A stretch of DNA of 64,000 nt from DYKG01 sp964596185 (lineage in GTDB: Bacteria > Muiribacteriota > Ozemobacteria > Ozemobacterales > Ozemobacteraceae), in the NCBI GenBank assembly GCA_964596185.1, contig CAZQUE010000003.1, positions 1 through 64,000 of the forward strand, in the 5' to 3' direction. Position numbers and translations under genes: made by a program. The notes beneath the pieces are model-generated. The model was not told the DNA's origin and made no database searches. It worked only from the letters and a program-made list of their open reading frames with translations. Shown here piece after piece: positions 34,899 to 43,336 of the stretch. The first letter of the stretch is position 1. Every line of letters begins with the position of its first letter.

Positions 34899-36899
34899 TT
34901 AAATGTCGAGATTCTTTACCTGTTTTGCATACTGAGTAATAAAATTGCGCCTTGGCTCAACCTTATCGCCCATCAAAACAGAAAAGATCCGGTCTGCTTC
35001 GGTTTCATCATCAGCTCTAACTCTTTTTAGAATTCTTGATTCAGGATTCATGGTGGTATGCCAGAGCTGTTCAGGATTCATTTCACCAAGACCTTTATAA
35101 CGCTGAATAGTAACCTTTTCACCGCCACCGAATTCGGTGGTGAGCAATTTGTCTTTTTCATCATCGCTGTAAGCATACATTTCGAGCTTACCTTTTTTCA
35201 GCTTATACAGAGGCGGTTGAGCGACATATAAAAAGCCCTTGTCGATAACTTCCGGCATATATCTGAAAAAGAATGTCAACAGAAGGGTTCTGATATGCGA
35301 ACCATCAACGTCGGCGTCAGTCATGATAATGACTTTGTGATAACGGATCTTTTCTATATCAAAATCGTCTTTACCAATATTGGTGCCGACGGCATTGATG
35401 AGATCCTGAATGGTTTCACTGCCAACAACCCTTTCAAGTCTGGTTTTTTCAACATTGAGAATTTTACCGCGCAAGGGAAGAATCGCCTGAATTCTGCGGT
35501 CTCTGCCCTGTTTGGCAGAACCACCTGCAGAATTACCTTCGACAATGAACAATTCGCATTGAGCCGGATCACGCTCTGAGCAATCGGCGAGTTTTCCAGG
35601 CAATGAATTACCTTCGAGGGCGGTTTTTCGCCGGGTAAGTTCTCGGGCCTTCTGGGCAGCCAATCTCGCTTTCATGCTGGTGAGAATTTTATCCATCACC
35701 GGCTTGGCAACATTGGGATTCTGCTCAAAGTAATCGGCAAGGAAATCACTGACGACCGAATCAACGATACCGCGAACTTCTGGATTACCAAGCTTAGCTT
35801 TAGTTTGACCTTCGAACTGCGGTTCTGGAACTCTTATCGAAAGAACGCCGATCAATCCTTCACGAGTATCTTCAGTGGTAAGCTTGATCTCTTTCTGTTT
35901 AGCCTTGTCTTTGCCGAGTAAATCGGGGTTCTTCTTGATGTAATTGTTAAAAACTTTGGTAAGAGCTGCTCTGAAACCCATTACATGAGTTCCACCATCG
36001 ATGGTATTGATATTATTCACGAAAGCGTAAAATTGTTCAGCATACCCATCGTTATAGGACAAAGCCATATCGACTTCGATACCATCTTTTTCTTTCTGCA
36101 TATAGATGACATCGCGAAACAGCGGATTCTTGATTTCATTGAGAAACTCGACAAAACTTGAAATCCCACCTTCATATTCAAAAAGATGACATTTCTGTTC
36201 AGCTTTCTGACGAAGTACTATTTTGATGCCTTTGTTCAGAAAAGCCAGTTCACGAAGCCTTTTTGACAAAACATCAAAACTGAATTCGATACTTTCAAAG
36301 ATTTCAGCATCTGGTTTAAAGCGAATTTTAGTGCCTGTGCGGTCCGCTCCTTCGCTTACGGTCATTTCACTTACGGCGACGCCGCGTTTGAAGGATTGCT
36401 GAAAAACGCTGCCATCACGCCAGACTGTTACTTCAAGCCATTCAGACAAGGCATTTACGACAGAAATACCCACGCCATGCAGCCCACCGCTGTATTTATA
36501 GGAGTTTTTGTCAAATTTACCGCCTGAGTGCAAAACGGTTAAAATAACTTCGAGAGCCGATTTTCCGGTTTGTTCGTGAATATCAGTCGGAATACCGCGA
36601 CCGTCATCAAGAACAGAAACCGAACCATCGTCATGCATGTTTACATGGATAGTGCTGGCGTGTCCGGCAAGAGCCTCATCGATACTATTATCGACGATTT
36701 CCCATACCAGATGATGCAGACCGGCAAGTCCTGTGCCGCCGATATACATACCGGGGCGCTTTCGAACTGCTTCCAGGCCTTCAAGAACTCTGATGTTTCG
36801 CGCTGAATATTCAGCGTTTTCATCAAGTTCAACGGCTTCTTCGTTTTGATTCTCAGGAGCTTCCTGCTGCATAATCACAGGATTTTCCATTTCAGTCAT
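34899..36899 (-). CDS. gyrB: DNA gyrase subunit B
   Basis: A 666-residue ATPase subunit. GHKL motifs EIVDNSIDEALAGH, DDGRGIPTDIHE and GGLHGVGISVVNALS are clear. The TOPRIM motifs are EGNSAGGSAKQGRDR and DADVDGSHIRTLLL, and the C-terminus ends VEPRRNFITQYAKQVKNLDI. The short form lacks the long insert of enteric GyrB. An acidic N-terminal extension of about 30 residues precedes the ATPase core. Located in the conserved dnaA-gyrB neighbourhood. Confidence 0.97.
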   Translation of the reverse strand: MTEMENPVIMQQEAPENQNEEAVELDENAEYSARNIRVLEGLEAVRKRPGMYIGGTGLAGLHHLVWEIVDNSIDEALAGHASTIHVNMHDDGSVSVLDDGRGIPTDIHEQTGKSALEVILTVLHSGGKFDKNSYKYSGGLHGVGISVVNALSEWLEVTVWRDGSVFQQSFKRGVAVSEMTVSEGADRTGTKIRFKPDAEIFESIEFSFDVLSKRLRELAFLNKGIKIVLRQKAEQKCHLFEYEGGISSFVEFLNEIKNPLFRDVIYMQKEKDGIEVDMALSYNDGYAEQFYAFVNNINTIDGGTHVMGFRAALTKVFNNYIKKNPDLLGKDKAKQKEIKLTTEDTREGLIGVLSIRVPEPQFEGQTKAKLGNPEVRGIVDSVVSDFLADYFEQNPNVAKPVMDKILTSMKARLAAQKARELTRRKTALEGNSLPGKLADCSERDPAQCELFIVEGNSAGGSAKQGRDRRIQAILPLRGKILNVEKTRLERVVGSETIQDLINAVGTNIGKDDFDIEKIRYHKVIIMTDADVDGSHIRTLLLTFFFRYMPEVIDKGFLYVAQPPLYKLKKGKLEMYAYSDDEKDKLLTTEFGGGEKVTIQRYKGLGEMNPEQLWHTTMNPESRILKRVRADDETEADRIFSVLMGDKVEPRRNFITQYAKQVKNLDI

Positions 36900-36923
36900 T
36901 GTATAACTCCTTATTATTCACCA

Positions 36924-37205
36924 TTAATAACGATAATGGGAACTTTGTTTCCATTCTTCTTTCAAATAACAGGCATGTTGGAAAGGATGGCAGATTCCTC
37001 GTTGAGCTAATGCTTCAGGAGAAAGAGTTGAACCAAGCCATTTTCCTTCGGTGGTTAAAATGGCCGCCCGAAATTCCGCACGATTTTCTTCAGGTAAAAG
37101 AGAAAGAATTCGGTTACGTGAATCTTCGTCAATGGTTTGCAAATTAAAAATGCTTTCACAATGCTGAAAGTCCACAAATTCATTTTGCCCGATATGTATC
37201 AACAT
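36924..37205 (-). CDS. remB: RemB/DUF370-like regulatory protein
   Basis: About 93 residues from the ATG at 37205, overlapping the stop of the DciA-like gene by seven bases. The start MLIHIGQNEFVDFQHCESIFNLQ matches the DUF370 (RemA/RemB) N-terminus. In Bacillus, remB (yaaB) also lies between recF and gyrB, so position supports the call. The C-terminal half (LLPEENRAEFRAAILTTEGKW) is the shared extension. Rem proteins are small DNA-binding regulators in Firmicutes; the role here is unknown. Confidence 0.75.
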   Translation of the reverse strand: MLIHIGQNEFVDFQHCESIFNLQTIDEDSRNRILSLLPEENRAEFRAAILTTEGKWLGSTLSPEALAQRGICHPFQHACYLKEEWKQSSHYRY

Positions 37206-38164
37206 ACTTCTTCTTCCTTGACCGAATTTAGCAATGCAGGCCATTCCGAATCAACAATCTGATCAGGCTGCAAATGATAAAGATCTACCTGATCAGGCAT
37301 GCAGTTAGCATGCAACATTATTGCCCGAACCATTTCTTTCTTCATCAGCACAAAAGTTTCTTCGTCGAAACTTTCTTTAAGTTGCTGAGAAAATTCAAAT
37401 ACCAGTTCACAACATTCCTCGAGCAACTCAGCTTTAATTGCTTCATATTCGTAAGATTTCAACGAATCGTGAAAATTACTTACCTCGTCAAAACTCAACC
37501 AGGGCATTTCTTTGAGAAGTTCTTTAACAGGCTTAAGAGTCTGACCTCTTTCTATTGAGGCACAAAAAGCACAGACCTGATTGTTTGAGCTCGTTAAAGA
37601 GGATTTGCACACACGACAAACCCGGTAACCCTTTTGCAGCAGCCCCTGATTACGAGCAACCAATCTTTGTCGACAGCGATTGATCTGTTCTGCCAATTCT
37701 TCGTCGAGATCTCCCTTTAATGAAAGTTTTTCAACTTCATGCCAGTCGGGCCAATCTGCCTGATTTACCAGTTCTTCAACCTCTTCAGGTATGATTCCGG
37801 GTCGGCCAATGACATCGGTAATTTTAAGTTCGGGAAAAATCTGGCGGAGTTTCTCAAGAATTCTGCCTTTAACAAAAATCAAAGTTTGCAGCCACTGACT
37901 GTCAGCAACAGAAAGATAAAGTTTACCGCGAAGAAGCCGGGTAGGACATGTTTTATGAGCCAGTTGAATGCCAACCACATCCTTCCAACTGCTTTTCAAT
38001 CGACCCAAAACCAGCATTTCCCTGGCGGTTAGATTGAATCGGCCACCGTCTGACGAACTACGAAAATTCTTTTCCCGAATTCCGGCAAGGATTTTTACCA
38101 AAGCATGATCAACTGGTGCAATTGCACCGACCCTGCCTTTAGCGGAAGATTTTCGAACGCTCAT
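37199..38164 (-). CDS. dciA: DciA-like (DUF721) protein with zinc ribbon
   Basis: A 321-residue protein. Residues about 45-115 match DUF721/DciA (LKSSWKDVVGIQLAHKTCPTRLLRGKLYLSVADSQWLQTLIF), the ancestral loader of the DnaB helicase. Residues about 180-205 form a four-Cys zinc ribbon (CRVCKSS ... CAFC). The remaining C-terminal 110 residues are alpha-helical and unassigned. It lies between dnaA and remB-gyrB, where recF occurs in many bacteria; dnaN and recF are absent. Helicase loading at the adjacent origin is the likely job. Confidence 0.75.
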   Translation of the reverse strand: MSVRKSSAKGRVGAIAPVDHALVKILAGIREKNFRSSSDGGRFNLTAREMLVLGRLKSSWKDVVGIQLAHKTCPTRLLRGKLYLSVADSQWLQTLIFVKGRILEKLRQIFPELKITDVIGRPGIIPEEVEELVNQADWPDWHEVEKLSLKGDLDEELAEQINRCRQRLVARNQGLLQKGYRVCRVCKSSLTSSNNQVCAFCASIERGQTLKPVKELLKEMPWLSFDEVSNFHDSLKSYEYEAIKAELLEECCELVFEFSQQLKESFDEETFVLMKKEMVRAIMLHANCMPDQVDLYHLQPDQIVDSEWPALLNSVKEEEVC

Positions 38165-38248
38165 TATTTACGACCTGTTTAAACGGTCACCAATCAGAAA
38201 GGTCTGCCTGAAACCAGGCGCGGATTTTCATCATCTTCTGGTGACTAT

Positions 38249-38287
38249 ATCATTATCAGCCACAGATTTTAGTGGGTCTGTAATGAT
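38249..38287. repeat. imperfect inverted repeat between dnaA and dciA
   Basis: ATCATTATCAG (38249-38259) pairs with CTGTAATGAT (38278-38287) with one bulged base, and an inner CCACA/GTGGG can extend the stem. It is in the 188-bp gap after dnaA and has no T run on the reverse strand, so it is not a typical terminator. Confidence 0.5.
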
Positions 38288-38352
38288 ACCTCAAAACAGC
38301 AAAATTTTCAAGAAAACTTGCAGCTCGAAAAGATTCTGATATGTGATAACGA

Positions 38353-39738
38353 TCAGGATTTTTCAGGGTCAACAAACCTTTTGACCCTCGCAAATTCATC
38401 GGCGAATCCTTTGTCGTTTTTCAACATCCGGTTAATTTTTTCACAGGCATGCATGACTGTGGTATGGTCACGGCCACCGAATTTTTCGCCAATCTGATTT
38501 AGGGAAGTGTCGGTAAACATTTGACACAGGCGCATCGCAACCTGTCTTGGTAATACCAGGTTTTGCGAACGTTTTTTGCCAATCATTTCTTCTTCAGAAA
38601 TATCATAAAATTCGGCAACTCTTTTTTGAATCCAGGGAATGGTAATTTTTCCGCCTGATGTTTCGCGGAGCAGATCTTTCAAAACCTGATCAATAAGATC
38701 TTTGTTTATTGGCTTTCCCATGACCCCGGAGAATGCCAGAACACTATTAAATGCTCCTTCAAGAGCGCGAATGTTGGAAGTAACTCCCTGGGCCAGGTAC
38801 ATAATTGCATCATCTGGAACTTCAACCATTGATTTTGCGGCACATTTTTTAAGAATTGCCGCCCGCATTTCCAGGTCTGGAGGTTGAATGTCAACAACTA
38901 CTCCCATGGCAAAGCGGCTCGCCAGACGCTCTTCCAGTTTCTGAATTTTTTCAGGCGGTGAATCAGATGTTAATACAATCTGTTTTTTCTGTTGAAAAAG
39001 TTCATTGAAAGTATGAAAGAATTCTTCCTGTGTTTGTTCTTTGCCGGCAAAGAATTGAACATCATCAATCAACAGCAGGTCGATTTTCCGGTATTTAGAA
39101 CGAAATGCTTCGGCTTTTTTATCTTTCAGAGAATCAATAAATTCGTTGGTAAAAGTTTCTGAAGACAAATAGGCCACTCTTGTTCTTGGGTTGTTTTTCA
39201 ACATTGCCTGACCAATTGCCTGCATCAGATGGGTTTTGCCAAGTCCTACGCCACCATATATAAAAACGGGGTTGTGAAGATGGCCAGGGTTTTTGGTGAC
39301 AGACTGACAAACAGCGTAGGCAAACTGGTTACTTTTGCCGACAACGAAAGAATCAAAACTGTATTTACTGTTGAACATTCCGTCATATTTGGAAGAAACG
39401 CTTTTCTCTTTCTCGGTTTTTGCCTGTTTCTCAACGGCTTCAACAATTGTTGGAAGGGTGGGTTGCACCAGAATTTCCTTTTTCGGCTTGCTTCTGGTGA
39501 CGAGACGATGTTTAAGGCCTGTTTTTTCATCATCGAGAACACGATCGATCAAAGCAGAAAATTTCATTTCAGCCAGTTCACGGCAAAAATCATTGAGAGC
39601 TTCCATTACCAGGTAATTATCGGCAATTTCTGCCGGTCGGACTGAATTCAAAAACATTTTTGAATAATAGCTATTTGCCTCATCAGAAGTAATTTCTGAA
39701 GTGATTTTATTCCAGAGTGTCTCTAACGACGATGTCAT
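38353..39738 (-). CDS. dnaA: chromosomal replication initiator DnaA
   Basis: About 461 residues from the ATG at 39738 (GAGG nine bases upstream); the frame extends to 40008, but the extra sequence lies in the origin and has no DnaA similarity. Domain I begins LETLWNKITSEITSDE; a linker follows; domain III has Walker A GGVGLGKTHLMQAIG, Walker B DLLLIDDVQFFAGKEQTQEEFFHTFN and the sensor I region. Domain IV carries the DnaA signature GGRDHTTVMHACEKI. A second ATG lies two codons upstream (ATGTACATG). It binds the boxes in the adjacent 39.7-40.26 kb gap. Confidence 0.98.
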   Translation of the reverse strand: MTSSLETLWNKITSEITSDEANSYYSKMFLNSVRPAEIADNYLVMEALNDFCRELAEMKFSALIDRVLDDEKTGLKHRLVTRSKPKKEILVQPTLPTIVEAVEKQAKTEKEKSVSSKYDGMFNSKYSFDSFVVGKSNQFAYAVCQSVTKNPGHLHNPVFIYGGVGLGKTHLMQAIGQAMLKNNPRTRVAYLSSETFTNEFIDSLKDKKAEAFRSKYRKIDLLLIDDVQFFAGKEQTQEEFFHTFNELFQQKKQIVLTSDSPPEKIQKLEERLASRFAMGVVVDIQPPDLEMRAAILKKCAAKSMVEVPDDAIMYLAQGVTSNIRALEGAFNSVLAFSGVMGKPINKDLIDQVLKDLLRETSGGKITIPWIQKRVAEFYDISEEEMIGKKRSQNLVLPRQVAMRLCQMFTDTSLNQIGEKFGGRDHTTVMHACEKINRMLKNDKGFADEFARVKRFVDPEKS

Positions 39739-40259
39739 GTACATCAACCTCTTTATTGTTATGTACAACAAACAAATAATAAAAACAGGCTTTAAACGAC
39801 GATCGATGCCGTTTTCGATTTGTTTGCCGGGATGGCTCAAGCATAACAGACGGTGCTTGTTTGCGCAAGGTTTTTTTGCATCAATGATTTGATAATAAGC
39901 TGTAAAACCATGTGGAAAAATTGTGGAAAAATTGTGGAAAAGGTCATAATTGAAAAAACCTGTATAAATTGTTAAAAAACCAGGAAATGCTTCAACAAGT
40001 TTTTCCACATTTTAAAACCCTCTAATATAAAGCTAAAGGTGTGGTTTTCCACTTTTCCACCTTCTCTAATAATAATACGACTAAAATAAAAAAAGATGTG
40101 TACATAAATATTATAAGAAAAAGTGCAAAAACAAACATGAACAAACAAACTTTGGCATATAGAAAAACAAATTTCAACTTAAAACAGCATCAGTAATCGA
40201 TGCTTGATGTCAAAATTCCAATCTGTTATACTCGGTTCACTTCAGAAAGAGGTAAAAAT
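39739..40259. other. oriC: candidate chromosomal origin of replication (oriC)
   Basis: The gap between divergent dnaA and accB. Three TGTGGAAAA sites at 39911, 39922 and 39933 are spaced exactly 11 bp, all in one orientation. A fourth, TTTTCCACA, is inverted at 40001-40009, with partial copies at 40045-40061. These match TTTTCCACA, one base from the consensus DnaA box TTATCCACA. An AT-rich stretch (40062-40195) is a suitable unwinding element. Gene direction switches here from leftward to rightward, as expected at a bidirectional origin. Three TGTACA palindromes (39738, 39762, 40099) are also present. Confidence 0.8.
40204..40232 (+). promoter_or_regulatory. sigma-70 promoter of accB
   Basis: TTGATG (40204-40209), 17 bases, TATACT (40227-40232), predicted start about 40239 and a leader of about 21 bases before the accB ATG with AGAGG. 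Confidence 0.65.
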
Positions 40260-40790
40260 ATGCCCAAAACAAAAGCAACTGCTGGAAAAACTGTTGATAG
40301 CAATGGAAAAAACGTTGATAAGGTCATTGAAATAATTCAATTCATGGGTGACAATCACCTGGCTGAACTTGAGCTTGAAACTTCAGATCTGAAGATAAAG
40401 CTTAAAAAGCATGTTCATTCAGCCAATGTTGCTATACCAGTAACTCAACCGATCATGGCCCCAATTTCCATGCCAACAATGGTCAACGCTGATACCCAGG
40501 TTAAGCCGAAACTTAATAAAGAAGCAGAAAAAACCGCTGCTGTAGAGGACAATTTTCATAAAATTTCTTCACCAATGGCCGGTACTTTTTATCGCGCTCC
40601 CTCACCAACTTCTCCGCCATTTGTAAAAGAGGGCGATGAAGTAAGCGTTGGCCAGACAATATGCATTGTTGAAGCAATGAAGATGATGAACGAAATCAAG
40701 GCCGATAAAGCCGGAAAAATTGCTAAAATAATGATTGAAAACGGCCAACCGGTTGAAAAGGGCATCGTTCTTTTTCATATAGGTGAATGA
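40260..40790 (+). CDS. accB: biotin carboxyl carrier protein
   Basis: 176 residues from the ATG at 40260. The N-terminus (VDKVIEIIQFMGDNHLAELELETSDLKIKLKK) matches the AccB leader domain, an Ala/Pro-rich linker follows, and the C-terminal biotinyl domain carries EAMKMMNEIKA with the biotinylated Lys. It is the carrier of acetyl-CoA carboxylase for fatty acid synthesis. Unusually, accC is not next to it; a dihydrolipoyl dehydrogenase gene follows two bases later. The flanking Met-Lys-Met indicates biotin and not lipoate attachment. Confidence 0.92.
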   Translation: MPKTKATAGKTVDSNGKNVDKVIEIIQFMGDNHLAELELETSDLKIKLKKHVHSANVAIPVTQPIMAPISMPTMVNADTQVKPKLNKEAEKTAAVEDNFHKISSPMAGTFYRAPSPTSPPFVKEGDEVSVGQTICIVEAMKMMNEIKADKAGKIAKIMIENGQPVEKGIVLFHIGE

Positions 40791-40791
40791 T

Positions 40792-42159
40792 ATGCAGAAA
40801 TTTGATTTGATCATTATTGGTGGCGGCCCAGGCGGCTATCCTCTGGCTGCAAGATGTGCCAGAAAAGGCATGAAGGTTGCGGTCGTCGATAAACAAAGTG
40901 AATTTGGCGGGACATGCCTTAATTGGGGTTGCATTCCTACAAAAGCATTGCTTGCCTCAGCGAAAGGATTGCATTTTTTAAAAAATGCTTCCTCTTTTGG
41001 GCTGAAGGTTGATCAGATCAATTTTGACTGGAATTCAGTACAGAATCGAAAAAATCAGATTGTTAATCAATTGCGACAAGGTATTGTCAAATTGCTTGAA
41101 AAGTCTGGCGTGACCATTTTTCCTGGATTTGCCAGGCTTTTGCCTGATAAAATCGTGCAGATAATTGATTCCGACGTCAGCATTCAGGCTGAAAAAATCG
41201 TTTTGGCGGTAGGTTCTGTTCCTGCCGCGCCAGCTGTCTTTCCAGATGACAGAAACATTTTCTGGACCTCTGATCAAGCTTTACAGGCAAATGAAATTCC
41301 CGAATCTTTGTTAGTTATTGGCGGAGGTGTTATCGGACTTGAACTTGGTCAGGTATTCAACGAATTTGGCAGCAAAGTTACCATTGTTGAAATGATGCCA
41401 CAAATTTTGCCGGGTCTTGATACAGCTACGGCAAAAAGACTTTTGCCGGTTTTCAAAAAAGCTGGCCTTGAGATTCTAACCGGCAAAAAAGTTGAGAGCC
41501 TGCTCAAGGAACAGGAGCATGCAGTTGCGGTAATAGACGGCTTTGAACGCAACTTTTCCAAGGTGCTTATTGCGGTTGGCCGTAAAGTTAATCATGCTTT
41601 TATGCAGAATTCAGACCTCAAATTGGAACTTGAAAATGGTTTTATTAAGGTCGATGAGAATTTTTCCACAAACATTTCTGGCGTTTATGCTATTGGCGAT
41701 GCCATTAAGGGGCCAATGTTGGCTCATAAAGCCACCTATGATGCAATGACCCTTGCAGCACAATGGGAAGGCGAAGAAGTCCGTGCCGATTATTCCCTGG
41801 TTCCATCCTGTGTTTATACTTACCCTGAAATAGCCTGGGTTGGCAGCAGTGAAGAATCTCTTAAAGCGGCAAATATTGCATATAAAACCGGAAGAAGCCT
41901 GTTTTCCGCAAATGGAAAGGCTTTAACTGCCGGTGAAGGTGATGGGCAGATCAAGACCCTGTTTTCTGAAGATGGCCGACTTCTTGGAGCAATTATCTGG
42001 GGTCCGGAGGCCAGCAATATTATCAATGAGGGTACTTTTATGGCTCAATTTGCTATAAAAGCCCATGATTTCGGGCGAATGATCCACCCGCATCCGACTC
42101 TTTCAGAGGCATTTCTTGAATCAGTAGAAAATGCCTTTGGAGGTGGAGTGCATGGTTGA
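40792..42159 (+). CDS. lpdA: dihydrolipoyl dehydrogenase
   Basis: 455 residues starting at the ATG at 40792 (AGGTG upstream). FAD-binding DLIIIGGGPGGYPLAARCA, redox-active disulfide GGTCLNWGCIPTKA, NAD-binding VIGGGVIGLELGQVFNEFG, the FAD-phosphate motif GVYAIGDAI and the C-terminal His-Glu pair HPHPTLSE are all present. The enzyme reoxidises dihydrolipoamide in 2-oxoacid dehydrogenase or glycine cleavage complexes; partners are not in the window. It follows accB directly, so the pair is probably one transcript. Confidence 0.93.
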   Translation: MQKFDLIIIGGGPGGYPLAARCARKGMKVAVVDKQSEFGGTCLNWGCIPTKALLASAKGLHFLKNASSFGLKVDQINFDWNSVQNRKNQIVNQLRQGIVKLLEKSGVTIFPGFARLLPDKIVQIIDSDVSIQAEKIVLAVGSVPAAPAVFPDDRNIFWTSDQALQANEIPESLLVIGGGVIGLELGQVFNEFGSKVTIVEMMPQILPGLDTATAKRLLPVFKKAGLEILTGKKVESLLKEQEHAVAVIDGFERNFSKVLIAVGRKVNHAFMQNSDLKLELENGFIKVDENFSTNISGVYAIGDAIKGPMLAHKATYDAMTLAAQWEGEEVRADYSLVPSCVYTYPEIAWVGSSEESLKAANIAYKTGRSLFSANGKALTAGEGDGQIKTLFSEDGRLLGAIIWGPEASNIINEGTFMAQFAIKAHDFGRMIHPHPTLSEAFLESVENAFGGGVHG

Positions 42160-42162
42160 TAT

Positions 42163-43332
42163 ATGATTGGTGCGGGTTTTCTTAACTTACCGCCATGGCA
42201 GGATAAACTGCAGCTAATTCTCAACGAACTTAACCGTAGCGATCTGCTGCGAATTCCAGTTTTGGGTACTGAGAACGTGGAGCATCCATGGGTAGCCCTG
42301 GAACCGGAAGACTTTTTTTCTGCGGTTTCGACGGGCATAATTTTCAGCGATGATTATCGCTTGAAAAGGTTGCCAGATAAGATCATTACTGCCGATGCTG
42401 AGGTTGCAATCAGGCGATTGCTTGCCGGGAAAACTGGCAATACTTTTTATAAGGGTTCAATAGGCGCAAGTTATCCATTTTTGCAAATGCTTGCAGATGA
42501 TAAAAAGCATCTGAACAAATTCTATGTACAAAACGATGCTGTTGCCGGATTTATTTTAGCGCAAATGGAGAACGAATTGTGTTCTCTTGATAAAGCAATC
42601 GCCACAGCCCAATGGGAAAAAATCGCTTCGAGCAATCCGAGTCCTAATTTGCACGGGATAGTTACCAGAAATAGATTAATTCTTCAAATGGCCGAAATTT
42701 TTGGTTGTATTCTAGCACCAGAAAAAATTCCTACAGTTGGGATCAGTTCGCTTTCTCTGGATGATGTGAAAATTGCCGATTTCATGGGATTTTCAATAAG
42801 ACTTTTAGGTGTAGCAGAGTTGACCAGAGATGGAGTTCGCGCCTCTGTCGAGCCGTGCATGTTGCCTCGCCAATATTTTCTGGCCCAGGCCAGAAAAGGC
42901 TCGGAAATTTTCTATGCTGTTTCCGATAAAGAGCAGGCACAAATTTATTCTTGCCCCGGGACCTCTTTTGAAACGCTGGTAAAGGGTGTGATTTCCGATC
43001 TTGACGAAGTTTCGAGAGACCAGGTCAGTAACCGCCATTTAAAAGTGGTTTCTGAGGTAGAAACTTTTAGTGATCGTTATTATTTGCGATTTTCACTGGT
43101 AAACCTGACCAGTACCATGGCGCAGATACTCAACCTTTTTTCTGCTGCCGGAATAGAAGTCGAAGAGATCTTTCAACCTGAAATAGAAGTTTCACGAGAA
43201 ACCGAAAGCAGTCGTACCGTTATTTTTCAAACAGCAAAAACAGAACAGGCAAAGTTGTCTTTGGTTATCAATCGAATCGAAGAACAGATAAAACTGGCAA
43301 CAGTTGTTTCCTGTTTCAAGCTTTTCAGGTAA
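42163..43332 (+). CDS. homoserine-dehydrogenase-like protein, degenerate, with C-terminal ACT domain
   Basis: 389 residues. Residues about 115-290 follow the homoserine dehydrogenase catalytic domain in order (NDAVAGFILAQM, ATAQWEKIASSNPSPNLHG, RLILQMAEIFGC, VGISSLSLDDVKIADFMGFSIRLLG). Residues about 300-389 form an ACT domain (YYLRFSLVNLTSTMAQILNLFSAAGIEVEEIF). The N-terminal part lacks the GxGxxG dinucleotide motif, and the acidic residues of the E-A-D-P-x-x-D-x-x-G-x-D signature are replaced (NPSPNLHGIV). It is therefore unlikely to be an active dehydrogenase. It is next to aspartokinase, so a regulatory role in the aspartate pathway is possible but inferred. Confidence 0.7.
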   Translation: MIGAGFLNLPPWQDKLQLILNELNRSDLLRIPVLGTENVEHPWVALEPEDFFSAVSTGIIFSDDYRLKRLPDKIITADAEVAIRRLLAGKTGNTFYKGSIGASYPFLQMLADDKKHLNKFYVQNDAVAGFILAQMENELCSLDKAIATAQWEKIASSNPSPNLHGIVTRNRLILQMAEIFGCILAPEKIPTVGISSLSLDDVKIADFMGFSIRLLGVAELTRDGVRASVEPCMLPRQYFLAQARKGSEIFYAVSDKEQAQIYSCPGTSFETLVKGVISDLDEVSRDQVSNRHLKVVSEVETFSDRYYLRFSLVNLTSTMAQILNLFSAAGIEVEEIFQPEIEVSRETESSRTVIFQTAKTEQAKLSLVINRIEEQIKLATVVSCFKLFR

Positions 43333-43336
43333 AGTC

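Noticed and set aside
38249..38287. Terminator for dnaA
   Set aside because: The stem is imperfect and no T run follows on the reverse strand.
39739..40008. Longer DnaA reading frame starting at 40008
   Set aside because: The extra 90 codons run through the origin repeats and have no DnaA similarity; the ATG at 39738 has a suitable ribosome site.
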